From Hamadaea sp. (GTDB lineage Bacteria; Actinomycetota; Actinomycetes; Mycobacteriales; Micromonosporaceae), in NCBI RefSeq assembly GCF_013362815.1, contig NZ_JABFVK010000006.1, forward strand, positions 1 through 64,000: a DNA stretch of 64,000 bases, read 5' to 3'. Each line of letters starts with the position of its first letter. The first letter of the stretch is position 1. The notes beneath the pieces are model-generated. The model was not told where the DNA came from and did not search any database. It worked only from the letters and a program-made list of their open reading frames with translations. The translations under genes and the position numbers were made by a program. This document shows, piece after piece, positions 48,085 through 57,684 of the stretch.

Positions 48085-50016
48085 TCAGGCGGGGACGACG
48101 GCGACTCCGCCGGCGGGCACGGTGACCCCGTACGCGGTGACCCCGTCCGATCCGTGGTTCACCAGGAATCGCTGCGATCCGCGTACGACCACTTCGAGGG
48201 TGTCGGGCAGACCGATCGGCACGTCCACGCCGGCTTCGTCCAGCACGGAGCCGAGCAGGTCGCGCAGGTCCGACGGAGCAGTCGCGACGTACCAGGCGTG
48301 GCCGTCGCCGACCGCATGCCGGGTGACGGCCGGGCGGCCCGCGTCGGGTCCACTCGCGAACATCTGAATCTCCGACGCACCGGTGAGATGGACGTGCTCG
48401 GACCAGATCCGTCCCACGCCGCCGCCCGACAACGCCACCTGTTCCGCCGTACGCAGCGGATGGAACTCCTCCACCCACAGTCCGAGCGTGTCCCGGAGCG
48501 CCCCCGGGTAGGGCCCGACCGGCACGGTGTCGTGCTCGTCGACGATGCCCGAGAAGTACGAGACGACCAGCGTCCCACCACTGTGGACGTACGCGTGGAG
48601 GTTCTTCGCCCCGGCCTCCCCCAGCAGATACAGGCTGGGCGCCACGACGACCTTGTACGCCGTCAGGTCCGACTCGGGGTGGACGAAGTCGACGGTGACG
48701 TGCTCCCGCCACAGCGCCTCGTAGTACGCGTTGACGCGCTCCCGGAACGCGAGATCGACCGACGGCCGCCAGTCGAGTTCGAGCGCCCAATAGGACTCGA
48801 AGTCCCAGACGACGGCCACCTCGGCCGGGACCTGCTCTCCGCGTACCCGTGAAAGGGCCGGAAGCTCCGCGCCCAGCGCGACCACGTCCCGCCACACCTG
48901 CGTGCCCGTCCCACCTTGCGGGACCATCGCGGAGTGGAACTTCTCCGCACCGAAGCGCGAGGCGCGCCACTGGAAGAACAGCACGCCGTCCGCGCCGCGC
49001 GCAACATGCGTGAGGCTGTTGCGCCGCAGCTCGCCGGGGCCCTTCGCGAGGTTGCGCGGCTGCCAGTTCACCGCGCTGGTCGAGTGTTCCATGATGATCC
49101 ACGGCCGGCCGCCGCCCAGCGACCGCGCGAGATCGGCGGACATCGACAAGATGATGTGGTTGTCCGGCTCTTCGGCGTTGAGATAGTGGTTGTTGGAGAC
49201 CACGTCGACCTCGCGGGCCCACTTCCAGAGATCCATGGACTTGCAGTTGGTCGTCATGAAGTTCGTGGTGACCGGAATGTCCGGAGTGATCCGCCGCAAG
49301 ATGTCACGTTGCAGGGTGTAGCAGGCCAGGTGCTCGTCGCTGGTGAAACGGGCGAAGTCCAGACGCTGTGCGGGATTGACGGCCGTGTGGTTGTGCCGCG
49401 GAGCGTCGATCTGCGCCCAGTCGGTGTAGCGCTGGCTCCAGAAGATCGTGCCCCACGCCTCGTTGAGCGCCTCGAGATCGCCGTACCGGGCACGCAACCA
49501 GTCCCGGAAGGCGAGAACACTCGTCGGGCAGTAGCACTCGCCGAGGGGCGCGCCGTACTCGTTGTGGACGTGCCACAAGACGACCGCGGGATGGTCGCGG
49601 TAGTGCTCGGCCAGGGCCGTCGCGAGACGCGCGGTGGCCGCGCGGTACTCGGGCGAGCTCGGGCACGAGTGTTCCCGCCCGCCGAATCCGACTTGTACGC
49701 CTTCGCGCGTGACCGGCAGACTTTCCGGGTACGCCTGGACGAACCACGCGGGCGTGGCCGCCGTCGGTGTGGCGAGATCGACGGTGATCCCGTTGGCGTG
49801 CAAGCGATCCACGATCTCGTCGAGCCAGCCGAACTCGTACCGGCCTTCGGCCGGCTCCAGCAGGGCCCAGGCGAAGATGGCGAGGCTGACCATGGTCACC
49901 CCGGCCTCGCGCATGAGCTCGACGTCTTCCAGCTGCACCTCTCGGGGCCACTGCTCGGGGTTGTAATCGCCGCCGTAGGCGATTCCCGCAGGGCGTGCCG
50001 GAAAACGTGCCGTCAC
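48085..50016 (-). CDS. beta-galactosidase (GH42)
   Basis: A 643-residue glycoside hydrolase without a signal peptide, so it acts in the cytoplasm on imported galacto-oligosaccharides. Acid/base Glu153 is in VLWHVHNEYG; nucleophile Glu310 in WIIMEHSTS. DYNPEQWP near the start is characteristic, and the C-terminus has the trimerisation and small beta domains. A GTG start has GAGGAGGG six bases ahead. Operator 3 overlaps its -10 box (TACTGT). Confidence 0.93.
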   Translation of the reverse strand: MTARFPARPAGIAYGGDYNPEQWPREVQLEDVELMREAGVTMVSLAIFAWALLEPAEGRYEFGWLDEIVDRLHANGITVDLATPTAATPAWFVQAYPESLPVTREGVQVGFGGREHSCPSSPEYRAATARLATALAEHYRDHPAVVLWHVHNEYGAPLGECYCPTSVLAFRDWLRARYGDLEALNEAWGTIFWSQRYTDWAQIDAPRHNHTAVNPAQRLDFARFTSDEHLACYTLQRDILRRITPDIPVTTNFMTTNCKSMDLWKWAREVDVVSNNHYLNAEEPDNHIILSMSADLARSLGGGRPWIIMEHSTSAVNWQPRNLAKGPGELRRNSLTHVARGADGVLFFQWRASRFGAEKFHSAMVPQGGTGTQVWRDVVALGAELPALSRVRGEQVPAEVAVVWDFESYWALELDWRPSVDLAFRERVNAYYEALWREHVTVDFVHPESDLTAYKVVVAPSLYLLGEAGAKNLHAYVHSGGTLVVSYFSGIVDEHDTVPVGPYPGALRDTLGLWVEEFHPLRTAEQVALSGGGVGRIWSEHVHLTGASEIQMFASGPDAGRPAVTRHAVGDGHAWYVATAPSDLRDLLGSVLDEAGVDVPIGLPDTLEVVVRGSQRFLVNHGSDGVTAYGVTVPAGGVAVVPA

Positions 50017-50063
50017 GGCACCCTCCTCGTTCTGATCCAGCCGTGGTGAAACGCTGCTCTGTT

Positions 50064-50079
50064 CTGTGAACGTGCACAG
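50064..50079. promoter_or_regulatory. galactan-regulon operator 3
   Basis: CTGTGAACGTGCACAG, one base off the palindrome, in the GH42 side of the divergent region. The minus-strand TACTGT box overlaps its edge, so binding should block GH42 transcription. Confidence 0.68.
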
Positions 50080-50172
50080 TAGCGAACGAGCCGCTCGGGC
50101 GGTAGATCAGGTCGGAGCCTCCCAGCTCACATTGTGCTTGAGCTGCGAACTTAACGGCTTCGCAACGCCCGC

Positions 50173-50201
50173 TTGACTCGGCCGAAGCGATGACACACAC
50201 T
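50173..50201 (+). promoter_or_regulatory. promoter of the galacto-oligosaccharide importer operon
   Basis: TTGACT (50173-50178) and CACACT (50196-50201) are 17 bases apart. The expected start, about 50208, is right before operator 4. Confidence 0.5.
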
Positions 50202-50210
50202 GTTCGGCAC

Positions 50211-50226
50211 CTGTGAACGTTCACAG
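50211..50226. promoter_or_regulatory. galactan-regulon operator 4
   Basis: CTGTGAACGTTCACAG, a perfect palindrome identical to operator 1, just downstream of the importer promoter and 55 bp before the binding-protein ATG. Confidence 0.75.
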
Positions 50227-50281
50227 ACGCAGATTCTGGCTTCGCATCTCCCCTAGCCCCCTCTCTCATGCCGGAGGAACA

Positions 50282-51604
50282 ATGCCCTACGGACTCCCCC
50301 GCCGTTCTGCGCTGGGCCTGCTGCTCGGCGCCGCGGGCGCGGTCGCTCTCGGTGGCGTCGCCGCCTGTTCCAGCGACGACGACAAGTCTGCGACCACCCC
50401 CGAGGAGACCGGTCCGGTCGAGCTCACCTATTGGACCTGGGCGCCGAACATGGACAAGATCGTCGAGGTCTGGAACAAGGCGAACCCCAACATCAAGGTC
50501 ACGATCAGCAACCAGGGCGGCGGCAACGAGTCGGCGGCGAAGTTCCTGACCGCGGCGAAGGCCGGCAACGCGCCCGACATCATGCAGGCCGAGTACCAGA
50601 TGCTGCCGTCGTTCGTCGCCGCCGAGGCGGTCGCGGACATCAAGTCGCTGGTCAGCGGCGCGAAGCCGGCCTTCAGCGACGGCCTCTGGGGGCTGGTGAC
50701 GCTGGGCACCGACGCCGTCTACGGCCTTCCGCAAGACAGCGGCCCCATGGGTCTGTTCTACCGGGTCGACCTGCTGGAGAAGTACGGCGTCGCCGTCCCG
50801 AAGACCTGGGACGAGTACGCTGCCGCCGCCCGCAAGGTGCACGCGGCCGACAAGTCGGTCTACTTCGGCGGGTTCTCCAACAAGGACGGCGGCTGGTTCG
50901 CCGGCTTGTCCCAGCAGGCCGGCGGCCAGTGGTGGTCGATCGCGGGCGACACCTGGAAGGTCGGCATCAACGACGCCGCCACCACGAAGGTCGCCGACTT
51001 CTGGGGCGGGCTCGTCAAGGACGGCGTCGTCGACACCCAGGCCTGGTGGTCCAACGAGTGGAACGCCGCGTTCACCAACGGCAAGCTGCTGACCTGGTGC
51101 TCGGCCGTCTGGGCGCCGGGTGTCCTGTCGAGCAACGTGCCCAGCACCAAGGGCAAATGGGCGATGGCCCCGCTGCCGCAGTGGAACGCCGGCGAGAGCT
51201 TCAGCGGATTCTGGGGCGGTTCGGCGGCGTCGATCTCGGCCTCGTCCAAGCACAAGAGCGCCGCCGCCAAGTTCCTGACCTGGCTCAACACCGACCCCGC
51301 AGCGGTGGACCTGCTCGTCAAGCAGGCTCAGGTCTACCCGGCCGCCACCGCCGGGCAGTCGTCGCTGTCGACTCCCCCGGAGTACTTCTCGAACCAGGCG
51401 AGCTTCTGGTCCGACGCCGCCGCGATCTCCTCCGGTGCCCGGGGCTTCACCTTCGGCCCGGACGTCAACGCCGCGTATACCGCGTACGAGGACTCCTTCG
51501 GCAAGGCCATCCAGGCGAAGTCGTCGTTCACCGACGCGCTCACGTCGGTGCAGCAGGCGACGATCGCCGACATGACCAAGGCCGGGTTCAAGGTCGCTTC
51601 CTGA
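50282..51604 (+). CDS. galacto-oligosaccharide ABC binding lipoprotein (predicted)
   Basis: A 440-residue family-1 binding protein: PRRSALGLLLGAAG (twin-arginine-like) and a lipobox ending VAAC, then ELTYWTWAPNMDKIVEVWNK typical of oligosaccharide binders and abundant aromatic residues. Galactan specificity is inferred from the GH53 and GH42 genes and shared operators. GGAGGA is three bases before the ATG. Confidence 0.87.
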   Translation: MPYGLPRRSALGLLLGAAGAVALGGVAACSSDDDKSATTPEETGPVELTYWTWAPNMDKIVEVWNKANPNIKVTISNQGGGNESAAKFLTAAKAGNAPDIMQAEYQMLPSFVAAEAVADIKSLVSGAKPAFSDGLWGLVTLGTDAVYGLPQDSGPMGLFYRVDLLEKYGVAVPKTWDEYAAAARKVHAADKSVYFGGFSNKDGGWFAGLSQQAGGQWWSIAGDTWKVGINDAATTKVADFWGGLVKDGVVDTQAWWSNEWNAAFTNGKLLTWCSAVWAPGVLSSNVPSTKGKWAMAPLPQWNAGESFSGFWGGSAASISASSKHKSAAAKFLTWLNTDPAAVDLLVKQAQVYPAATAGQSSLSTPPEYFSNQASFWSDAAAISSGARGFTFGPDVNAAYTAYEDSFGKAIQAKSSFTDALTSVQQATIADMTKAGFKVAS

Positions 51605-51605
51605 C

Positions 51606-52532
51606 ATGTCGCCGCGCACTCCACGGACCGGCGCCCGCTTTCGGGCGGGCGCCGTCCCCTATGTCTTCCTCACCCCGGCGATGGCGCTGTTCGTCGCGTT
51701 CTTCGCCGTCCCCATCGGGTACACGCTCTACCTGGGCACCCGGGGGACCAAAATCAGCGGCCTCGGTCTCGGCAAAGGCTCACGCCGCGAGGTCTCGGTC
51801 GGCTTCGACAACTACAAAGCCACGCTGACCGACCACGAATTCTGGGCGGGCTGGCTGCGGGTCCTCGGCTACGGGGTGGTCGTCCTCACCGTGATGCTCG
51901 GGCTCGCAGTCCTGTTCGCCCTTCTGCTGGACTCGGCGCACGCCAGGCTCAAACGCCTGTCCCGCATCGCGATCTTCCTGCCGTACGCCGTGCCAGGCGT
52001 GGTGGCCTCGTTGCTCTGGGGTTTCCTGTACCTGCCGAGCCTGAGCCCGATCCACACCGTGCTGCACTGGTTCGGCATCCAGGCGGACTTGTTCGATCCC
52101 GACGTCGTGATGTTCTCGATGGCCAACATCGCCGTCTGGGGCGGCACCGGGTTCAACATGCTCGTCCTCTACACCCACCTGCGCTCCATCTCGCCGGAGT
52201 ACTACGAGGCCGCCCGGCTCGACGGCGCGAGCGAGTTCCAGATCGCCACCCGGATCAAACTGCCGATGCTTGTGCCGTCCCTCATCCTGACCACGGTGTT
52301 CTCCATCATCGCCACCTCGCAGGTGTTCACCGAGCCCATGACGCTGCGGCCCATCTCGAACACCATCAGCTCCACCTGGAGCCCGCTGATGACGGTCTTC
52401 ACCCAGGCGTTCAAGAACCTCGACCTGTACTCGGCCGCGGCGACCTCGATCGTGATCGCGGCGATCTCCCTGGTGTTGTCCTTCGGCTTCCTGCGCGTCG
52501 TCCGCAAGCGAGCCTTCAGCGAGGAGTCCTGA
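51606..52532 (+). CDS. sugar ABC permease (MalF/GanP-like)
   Basis: A 308-residue permease with six hydrophobic segments and the ATPase-contact loop SPEYYEAARLDGASEFQIAT. It begins one base after the binding-protein stop and ends on the next gene's first base. No ATPase is encoded in the operon. Confidence 0.88.
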   Translation: MSPRTPRTGARFRAGAVPYVFLTPAMALFVAFFAVPIGYTLYLGTRGTKISGLGLGKGSRREVSVGFDNYKATLTDHEFWAGWLRVLGYGVVVLTVMLGLAVLFALLLDSAHARLKRLSRIAIFLPYAVPGVVASLLWGFLYLPSLSPIHTVLHWFGIQADLFDPDVVMFSMANIAVWGGTGFNMLVLYTHLRSISPEYYEAARLDGASEFQIATRIKLPMLVPSLILTTVFSIIATSQVFTEPMTLRPISNTISSTWSPLMTVFTQAFKNLDLYSAAATSIVIAAISLVLSFGFLRVVRKRAFSEES

Positions 52533-53365
52533 TGCGCCGCCGGATCGGCCTCACCCCCACCGTCCTGCTCCTGCTCGGCGCGGTCTACAGCCTGCTGCCG
52601 GTGGCCTGGGTGCTCGTCGCCGCCACCAAGTCACGCGCCGAGCTGTTCTCCAGCAACGCGTTCCAGCCCGGCACGGGCCTGTGGGACAACCTCGTCGAGC
52701 TCAGCAATCACCGCGACGGCATCTTCTGGCGCTGGACCCTGAACACCGCCTTGTACGCCGGCGTCGGCGCGCTGCTCTCCACGATGGTCAGCGCACTGTC
52801 GGGATACACGCTGGCCAAGTTCAGCTTCCGCGGCCGGAACCTCATCTTCAACCTGCTCATCGGCGGCATCCTGGTGCCCGCGGTCGTCCTGGCGATCCCG
52901 CAGTACCTGCTGCTCGCCAAGATCGGGCTGGCCAACACCTACTGGTCGGTCCTGTTACCCGGCATCCTGCACCCCTACAGCATCTACCTCGCCCGGGTGT
53001 ACGCCGGCGCAGCCATCCCGGACTCGATGCTCGAAGCGGCCCGGATCGACGGAGCCGGCGAGTTTCGGCTGCTCAACCGGATCGCGATGCCCATGATGGT
53101 CCCCGGGCTGGTGACGATCTTCCTCTTCCAGTTCGTCGCGATCTGGAACAACTTCCTGTTGCCGTTCATCATGCTCGCCGACGACACGAAGTTCCCGCTC
53201 ACCGTCGGCCTCTACACCTGGCTCGCGACCGGCGCCAACCAGCCCGCGCTGTACACCCTCGTCATCACCGGCGCGCTCCTGTCGATCATTCCCCTGATCG
53301 CACTCTTCCTGACCATGCAACGCTACTGGCGTACCGACCTCACGAGCGGAGCTGTGAAAGGCTGA
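52532..53365 (+). CDS. sugar ABC permease (MalG/GanQ-like)
   Basis: A 277-residue permease with six segments and the EAA loop DSMLEAARIDGAGEFRLLNR. Overlaps the preceding permease and the LacI gene by one base each, so the operon is tightly coupled. Confidence 0.88.
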   Translation: MRRRIGLTPTVLLLLGAVYSLLPVAWVLVAATKSRAELFSSNAFQPGTGLWDNLVELSNHRDGIFWRWTLNTALYAGVGALLSTMVSALSGYTLAKFSFRGRNLIFNLLIGGILVPAVVLAIPQYLLLAKIGLANTYWSVLLPGILHPYSIYLARVYAGAAIPDSMLEAARIDGAGEFRLLNRIAMPMMVPGLVTIFLFQFVAIWNNFLLPFIMLADDTKFPLTVGLYTWLATGANQPALYTLVITGALLSIIPLIALFLTMQRYWRTDLTSGAVKG

Positions 53366-54381
53366 TGCACGTGAGCCCACGCGCCTCCCGTCCCACCATC
53401 CACGACGTCGCCCGCGTCGCCGGAGTATCCCGCGGCACCGTGTCCCGGGCGCTCAACGGCGACGCATACGTCAGCGCCGCCGCGCTGGCCGCCGTCCAGC
53501 GAGCGGTCGCCGAGACCGGCTACGTCGTGAACCGAGCCGCCCGCAGCCTGGTCACCCGGCAGACCGGCTCGGTGCTGATGGTGCTCTCGGAACCGCAGGA
53601 GAAGCTGTTCGAAGACCCGAACTACAGCACCCTCATGCGAGTGGCGATGCGCCGCCTCGCCCAGCGCGACATCTCACTGGTCATCATGTTGTCGGCCAAC
53701 GACGGCGACCGCGACCGCGTGATCCGCTACGTTCGCGGCGGGCACTGCGACGGCGTACTGCTCGTCACGACGCACTCCGGCGACCCGCTGCTGGACGAGC
53801 TGGGCCGCGCTCACATCCCGGCCGTGACCTGCGGCGAGATCCCGGGCGGGCGGCATCAGGTGCCGTACGCCGCAGCCGACGACCGCGGCGGCGCCCAACG
53901 GGTGACCCAGTACCTCGCCGACTCCGGCCGCCGCCGGATCGCCACCATCACCGGCCCACTCGACACCCCCGGCGGACTCCTACGGCTCGAAGGGTTCTGC
54001 GACGTCCTCGGGCGCAAGGCCACCAAGAAGCTCATCGCGTACGGGGACTGGACCCGCCACAGCGGCGAAGTCGCCATGACCGAACTGCTCGAACGGTCGC
54101 CCGACCTCGACGCCGTCTTCGTCGGCAACGATTTGATGGCGGCCGGCGCCCTCGCCGCGCTCCGGGCCGCCGGTCGCCGGGTGCCCGAAGACGTGGCGGT
54201 GGTCGGGTTCGACGACTCCTCGGTGGCCATGTCGACCCATCCGCTGCTGACCACCATGCGCCAGCCGCTGGAGCAGGTCGCCGAGGAGACCGTACGCCTC
54301 CTGCTCGAGCTGATCGACGGAGCCGAGACCGTCGAGTCCGTCGTTCTGCCCACCGAGCTGATCGTCCGCGAATCCGCCTAG
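53365..54381 (+). CDS. LacI-family repressor of the galactan regulon
   Basis: A 338-residue regulator: helix-turn-helix PTIHDVARVAGVSRGTVSRA, hinge VVNRAARSLVTRQTGSVLMV and a sugar-binding domain ending QPLEQVAEETVRLLLELIDG. It is the last gene of the importer operon and, as the only such gene here, the likely reader of the four CTGTGAACGTTCACAG sites, including one in its own operon promoter. Galactose or a galacto-oligosaccharide should release it (inference). Confidence 0.88.
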   Translation: MHVSPRASRPTIHDVARVAGVSRGTVSRALNGDAYVSAAALAAVQRAVAETGYVVNRAARSLVTRQTGSVLMVLSEPQEKLFEDPNYSTLMRVAMRRLAQRDISLVIMLSANDGDRDRVIRYVRGGHCDGVLLVTTHSGDPLLDELGRAHIPAVTCGEIPGGRHQVPYAAADDRGGAQRVTQYLADSGRRRIATITGPLDTPGGLLRLEGFCDVLGRKATKKLIAYGDWTRHSGEVAMTELLERSPDLDAVFVGNDLMAAGALAALRAAGRRVPEDVAVVGFDDSSVAMSTHPLLTTMRQPLEQVAEETVRLLLELIDGAETVESVVLPTELIVRESA

Positions 54382-54517
54382 CCCTCCTCCTGCTTGTTCC
54401 CTGCGCGCTTTCCCTGCGGATCACGGTTATGCATGCCATCGGGGGCAGGTTTAGCCTGCATATCCGTGATCCGTCGGTCGCCTCAGCGGATTTGCGGTAG
54501 ACGAGGCGGCACGCCGC

Positions 54518-55014
54518 GTGACGGTAACCTTCGACGTGCTGACGCTCCCGGTGGAGGGCCCCGCACCGGAATCTGCGCTCACCGCGCTGGTCCTCGATGG
54601 AGTCAGCCGCATCGCCGCGTCGCTTCGGAACGGCCTCTGGAACGACCTCACAGCGCCCGTTGAATCGCTGGAGCTGGCAGAGCTCTCGGCGACGGTGGAC
54701 AGGCTCGGCGGTCACCTGATCTACGGCTGCGAGTTCATCGACCCACCCGAGAGCAGCTGGCTGCCCTGGCGTCACCGCCTCAGCCTCGACGCGCGCTTGG
54801 CTGAGTCGCCGGGCGGGCATGTTCTCGAGCTGTTCCAGGAACCCGGTCCGTTCCCCCGCCATCTCGACGTACGCATCTGGTTCGACACGCTTCGCGTGAC
54901 GGACCTCAACGGCGTAGAAATACCGTTACAAGATTCATCGACGGCGGAACGCGCTGGTGGAACGGTCTGTTCGCGCGCGATCCGCGTACGGGTGGCACAG
55001 GTATCGTCGCCTAA
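54518..55014 (+). pseudogene. frameshifted gene of unknown function
   Basis: From a GTG at 54518 the frame codes 138 residues of normal-looking protein (ending RVTDLNGVEIPLQ). It then runs into an Arg/Ser-rich string typical of a wrong frame. One extra base at 54929-54934 would continue as FIDGGTRWWNGLFARDPRTG and end at a TAA at 55012-55014, six bases before the convergent gene's stop. The intact product would be about 165 residues. No family recognised; WWNGLF suggests a compact domain. The break may be real or a sequencing error. Confidence 0.68.
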
Positions 55015-55019
55015 TCCGC

Positions 55020-55859
55020 TCAGGCCCTCGGCTCGACGAGCCAGTCGTAGTACGGCCACTCTTCGGTCCCGACGTCCACCGTTCGCGAATGCCGCCAGCG
55101 CAACAGCTCACGGCGATCGTCCGCCGACAGCTCACTAGCCTCGGCGGTCTTGCTCAATCGGGGATCGAGGCGGACACCCACGTTGTAGTGCAGCTCGTCC
55201 CCGACGACGTAGTCGCGCCGGAAATCGGTGCCCCACTGAGAGCTGCCGCCCCAGCCATGCGAGTTGTCACGGACCAGCCGATTCCGCCGCCACCACGCCC
55301 AGTACAGGCAAGATTTGGCCGCGACTGTCGGGTCCAGCGCGCTCGCGCCTGCGCGTACGACGACACCGGAGCGAGCCAGCACCATGCCGCCGACGAGAGC
55401 ACCAGGCCACACTTGCTCAACCATTGACACCGGCTCGTCCGGATCATCGGCCGGCACGACGCGTACGACCTCGTGGAAGAACGGATGGAAGGCGTCCTCG
55501 GCGATCTCGACCGCGCCGACGGCCCGCCGGAACTCCGCCCAGGCCGTCGCCGACGGGATCGGCCCACTCCACCAAGGCTTGCCGGTCGTCCACGCGAGCA
55601 GCGCCGGATCGTCCACGACGGGCTGAAACGGCGAGATCAGAATCTCCACCAACCTCGACACGGCGTACAGCCCGAACGAGACTTCGTCGTCGACAGCGCG
55701 GCGGTGACTCTCCGGCCGGCCGATCTCCTGGAGCTCGGCGATGACTTCCGGATGCGCAGCTAACCAAGGCAGCAGCTCGTCGGCGCCGAACCCTGGGGTG
55801 CCTTCGTCACGTAGGCCCAGGATCAGCGGTTGCGCCTGCCATAGATGAGTCTCGTCCAC
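55020..55859 (-). CDS. conserved-looking hypothetical protein
   Basis: A 279-residue soluble protein rich in aromatic residues (KPWWSGPIPSATAWAEFRRA, SCLYWAWWRRNRLV, NSHGWGGSSQWGTDFRRDY). I do not recognise it. The GTG at 55859 is chosen because TACCGT ends seven bases before it; the longer frame upstream reads as low-complexity. Convergent with the frameshifted gene at 54518. Confidence 0.6.
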   Translation of the reverse strand: MDETHLWQAQPLILGLRDEGTPGFGADELLPWLAAHPEVIAELQEIGRPESHRRAVDDEVSFGLYAVSRLVEILISPFQPVVDDPALLAWTTGKPWWSGPIPSATAWAEFRRAVGAVEIAEDAFHPFFHEVVRVVPADDPDEPVSMVEQVWPGALVGGMVLARSGVVVRAGASALDPTVAAKSCLYWAWWRRNRLVRDNSHGWGGSSQWGTDFRRDYVVGDELHYNVGVRLDPRLSKTAEASELSADDRRELLRWRHSRTVDVGTEEWPYYDWLVEPRA

Positions 55860-56059
55860 GCCCGAGACGGTAGAGCCTGAGGTCGTCGCGGTCGCGGGGA
55901 TTTCGGCGTGATGGGCGGCTTGGTCGCTACATCGTCCTAGGAGCATGGGTCAGATTCGCTCTTCATACTGTCCGATGTGGATGGGTCAAGAGGTTGATCG
56001 TTTATCGGCATCTTGTGTGCCGGTTGGGTTTTCCCCGGTTAGTGGTCCGACAGGCGTTC

Positions 56060-56065
56060 TAAAAT
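56060..56065 (+). promoter_or_regulatory. -10 hexamer of leaderless HNH-gene promoter
   Basis: TAAAAT, six bases, then the ATG at 56072. The region before it (about 55950-56060) is unusually AT-rich for this window. Confidence 0.58.
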
Positions 56066-56071
56066 TGGGTC

Positions 56072-57675
56072 ATGAACACGGGGGTGTTGGAACAGGCGGA
56101 GGCGGATGTCGCCGAGCTTGCTGCTGGTCCCCTGTGGACGTTTTCCGACGCTGAGATCACCGATGAGGTGCGCCGTACGTTTGCGTTGGTGCAGCGGTTG
56201 TCGGCCCGGCTGCTCGCGTTGGTGGGGACGGCCGAGGGGCGGGAGGTGCCGTACAACGCTGGGGCCACTGGGACGGCGAACTGGTTGACGTTTCTGCTGG
56301 CGGTCAAGCACACCACCGCCAAGGACATGGCCAAACTGGCGAAGTTGCTGCCGACGGTGCCGGTGCTGGAGGAAGCTCTCGCCGCTGGGCGGGTGAACGT
56401 CGAGCAGGCGCAGGTGATCGCGTCGACGGTGCACGGGCTGCCGAACGCGGTCGGTGAGCAGGGCAAGGCCAAAGCAGCCGAGGTGCTGACCAAGCTGGCC
56501 GTCGAGCAGCGGGAACGGCCCGACGTGCTGGAGCGGCACAAGCGGCAGATCTTGGAGCTGGTCGCTCCGGAGATCGCCGAGGAGCGCCTGCGTCGGGAGT
56601 TGGAACGGGCCGAGCGGTCGGCGCACGACCGGCGTGACTTCACCCTGATCCCGAACGGTGAGGGCGAGTACCGCATCCGCGGAGTCTTGGACGCGGAGAT
56701 GGCTGCCATCCTGCGCGCGGCGTTGGTCCGCTGTCGGCACCGCGCCGTCCGGCACCCACCGCTGCGGCAGACCAAACGCTGAGCGGCGACCACCCAGACC
56801 TCCCGGACCATAGCAGCGGCCAGCCGGACTTCAGCGGCAGCCGTCAGAATCTCGGCGGAGCGTTCGGCGGGCCCGACTCGGCACCGGCAGACGGCGGCGT
56901 GGCGACCGCGACGGGCGGCGCGATCGCGGCTGGCGGCTTAGGCGTGGCTGGCGGCGCGACCGTGGCAGGTGGCGCGCGTTCGGTAGGTGGCGGCACGGTA
57001 CCCGGCGTGGCGACGGCGGCCGAGGCGGATCCGGCAGGCGGTGCGGCCACGGCATCCGGTGACGCGATCGGGGCAGCCAAGCGGGTGTTGCCGGGTGATC
57101 CGGATCTGCGGTCGGCTGGTGCCCGCCGCGCCGACGCGCTCATCGAGCTGTGCGAACGGATCCTGCACACCGGCGAACTGCCCGACAACGGCGGCCAGAA
57201 ACCGCACCTCACGATCACCCTGCCCTGGGAGCAGCTGAAAGCCAAAGTCGGCGCCGGACTGCTCGACACCGGTGACCTGCTCACCCCGGAAACCGTCCGC
57301 CGCCTCGCCTGCGACGCGATCATCATCCCCGCCGTCTTGGGCGGCGACGGTCAGGTCCTCGACGTCGGCCGCGCCCGCCGCCTCATCGACGGCCCACTAC
57401 GCCGCGCGCTTGTGTTGCGAGACAGGGGATGCGCGTTCCCCGGATGCGATCGCCCACCCCAGTGGTGCGACGGCCACCACGTGACCGCGTGGGCAGACGG
57501 CGGAACCACCTGTTTAGCGAACTCTGTCCTGCTTTGTGGCTTCCACCACCGCGAAATCCACCACGGACACTGGCAAGTACGCATCAGAACCGACGGCTTC
57601 CCCGAATTCCTCCCACCAGCGTTCATCGACCCACTACGCAGACCCGTGCAGAACACCCTGCACAGACGCTGCTGA
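56072..57675 (+). pseudogene. DUF222-HNH endonuclease gene with a frameshift
   Basis: Codes for a DUF222 domain (about residues 1-218) and, in another frame, a long Gly/Ala/Pro linker, the motif DPDLRSAGARRADALIELC and an HNH nuclease (GCAFPGCDRPPQWCDGHHVTAW ... CGFHHREIHHG). At 56726 the sequence reads GCG TTG GT CCG CTG TCG; one inserted base (for example A, giving Asp) restores the family motif ALDPLSAPRP and one frame of about 535 residues. Otherwise the first part stops at 56782. The linker is richer in Gly-Gly-Ala repeats than usual. Such proteins are multi-copy in actinomycetes and mobile in habit. Confidence 0.8.
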
Positions 57676-57684
57676 CCGACGAGG

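Noticed and set aside
49304-51619. 771-codon minus-strand open frame
   Set aside because: It overlaps the GH42 gene in another frame and is antisense to the binding-protein gene; no motif or ribosome site.
55015-55138. C-terminal extension of the gene at 54518
   Set aside because: The translation after 54932 becomes Arg/Ser-rich and overlaps the convergent gene by over 100 bp; the alternative frame gives natural protein ending at 55014.
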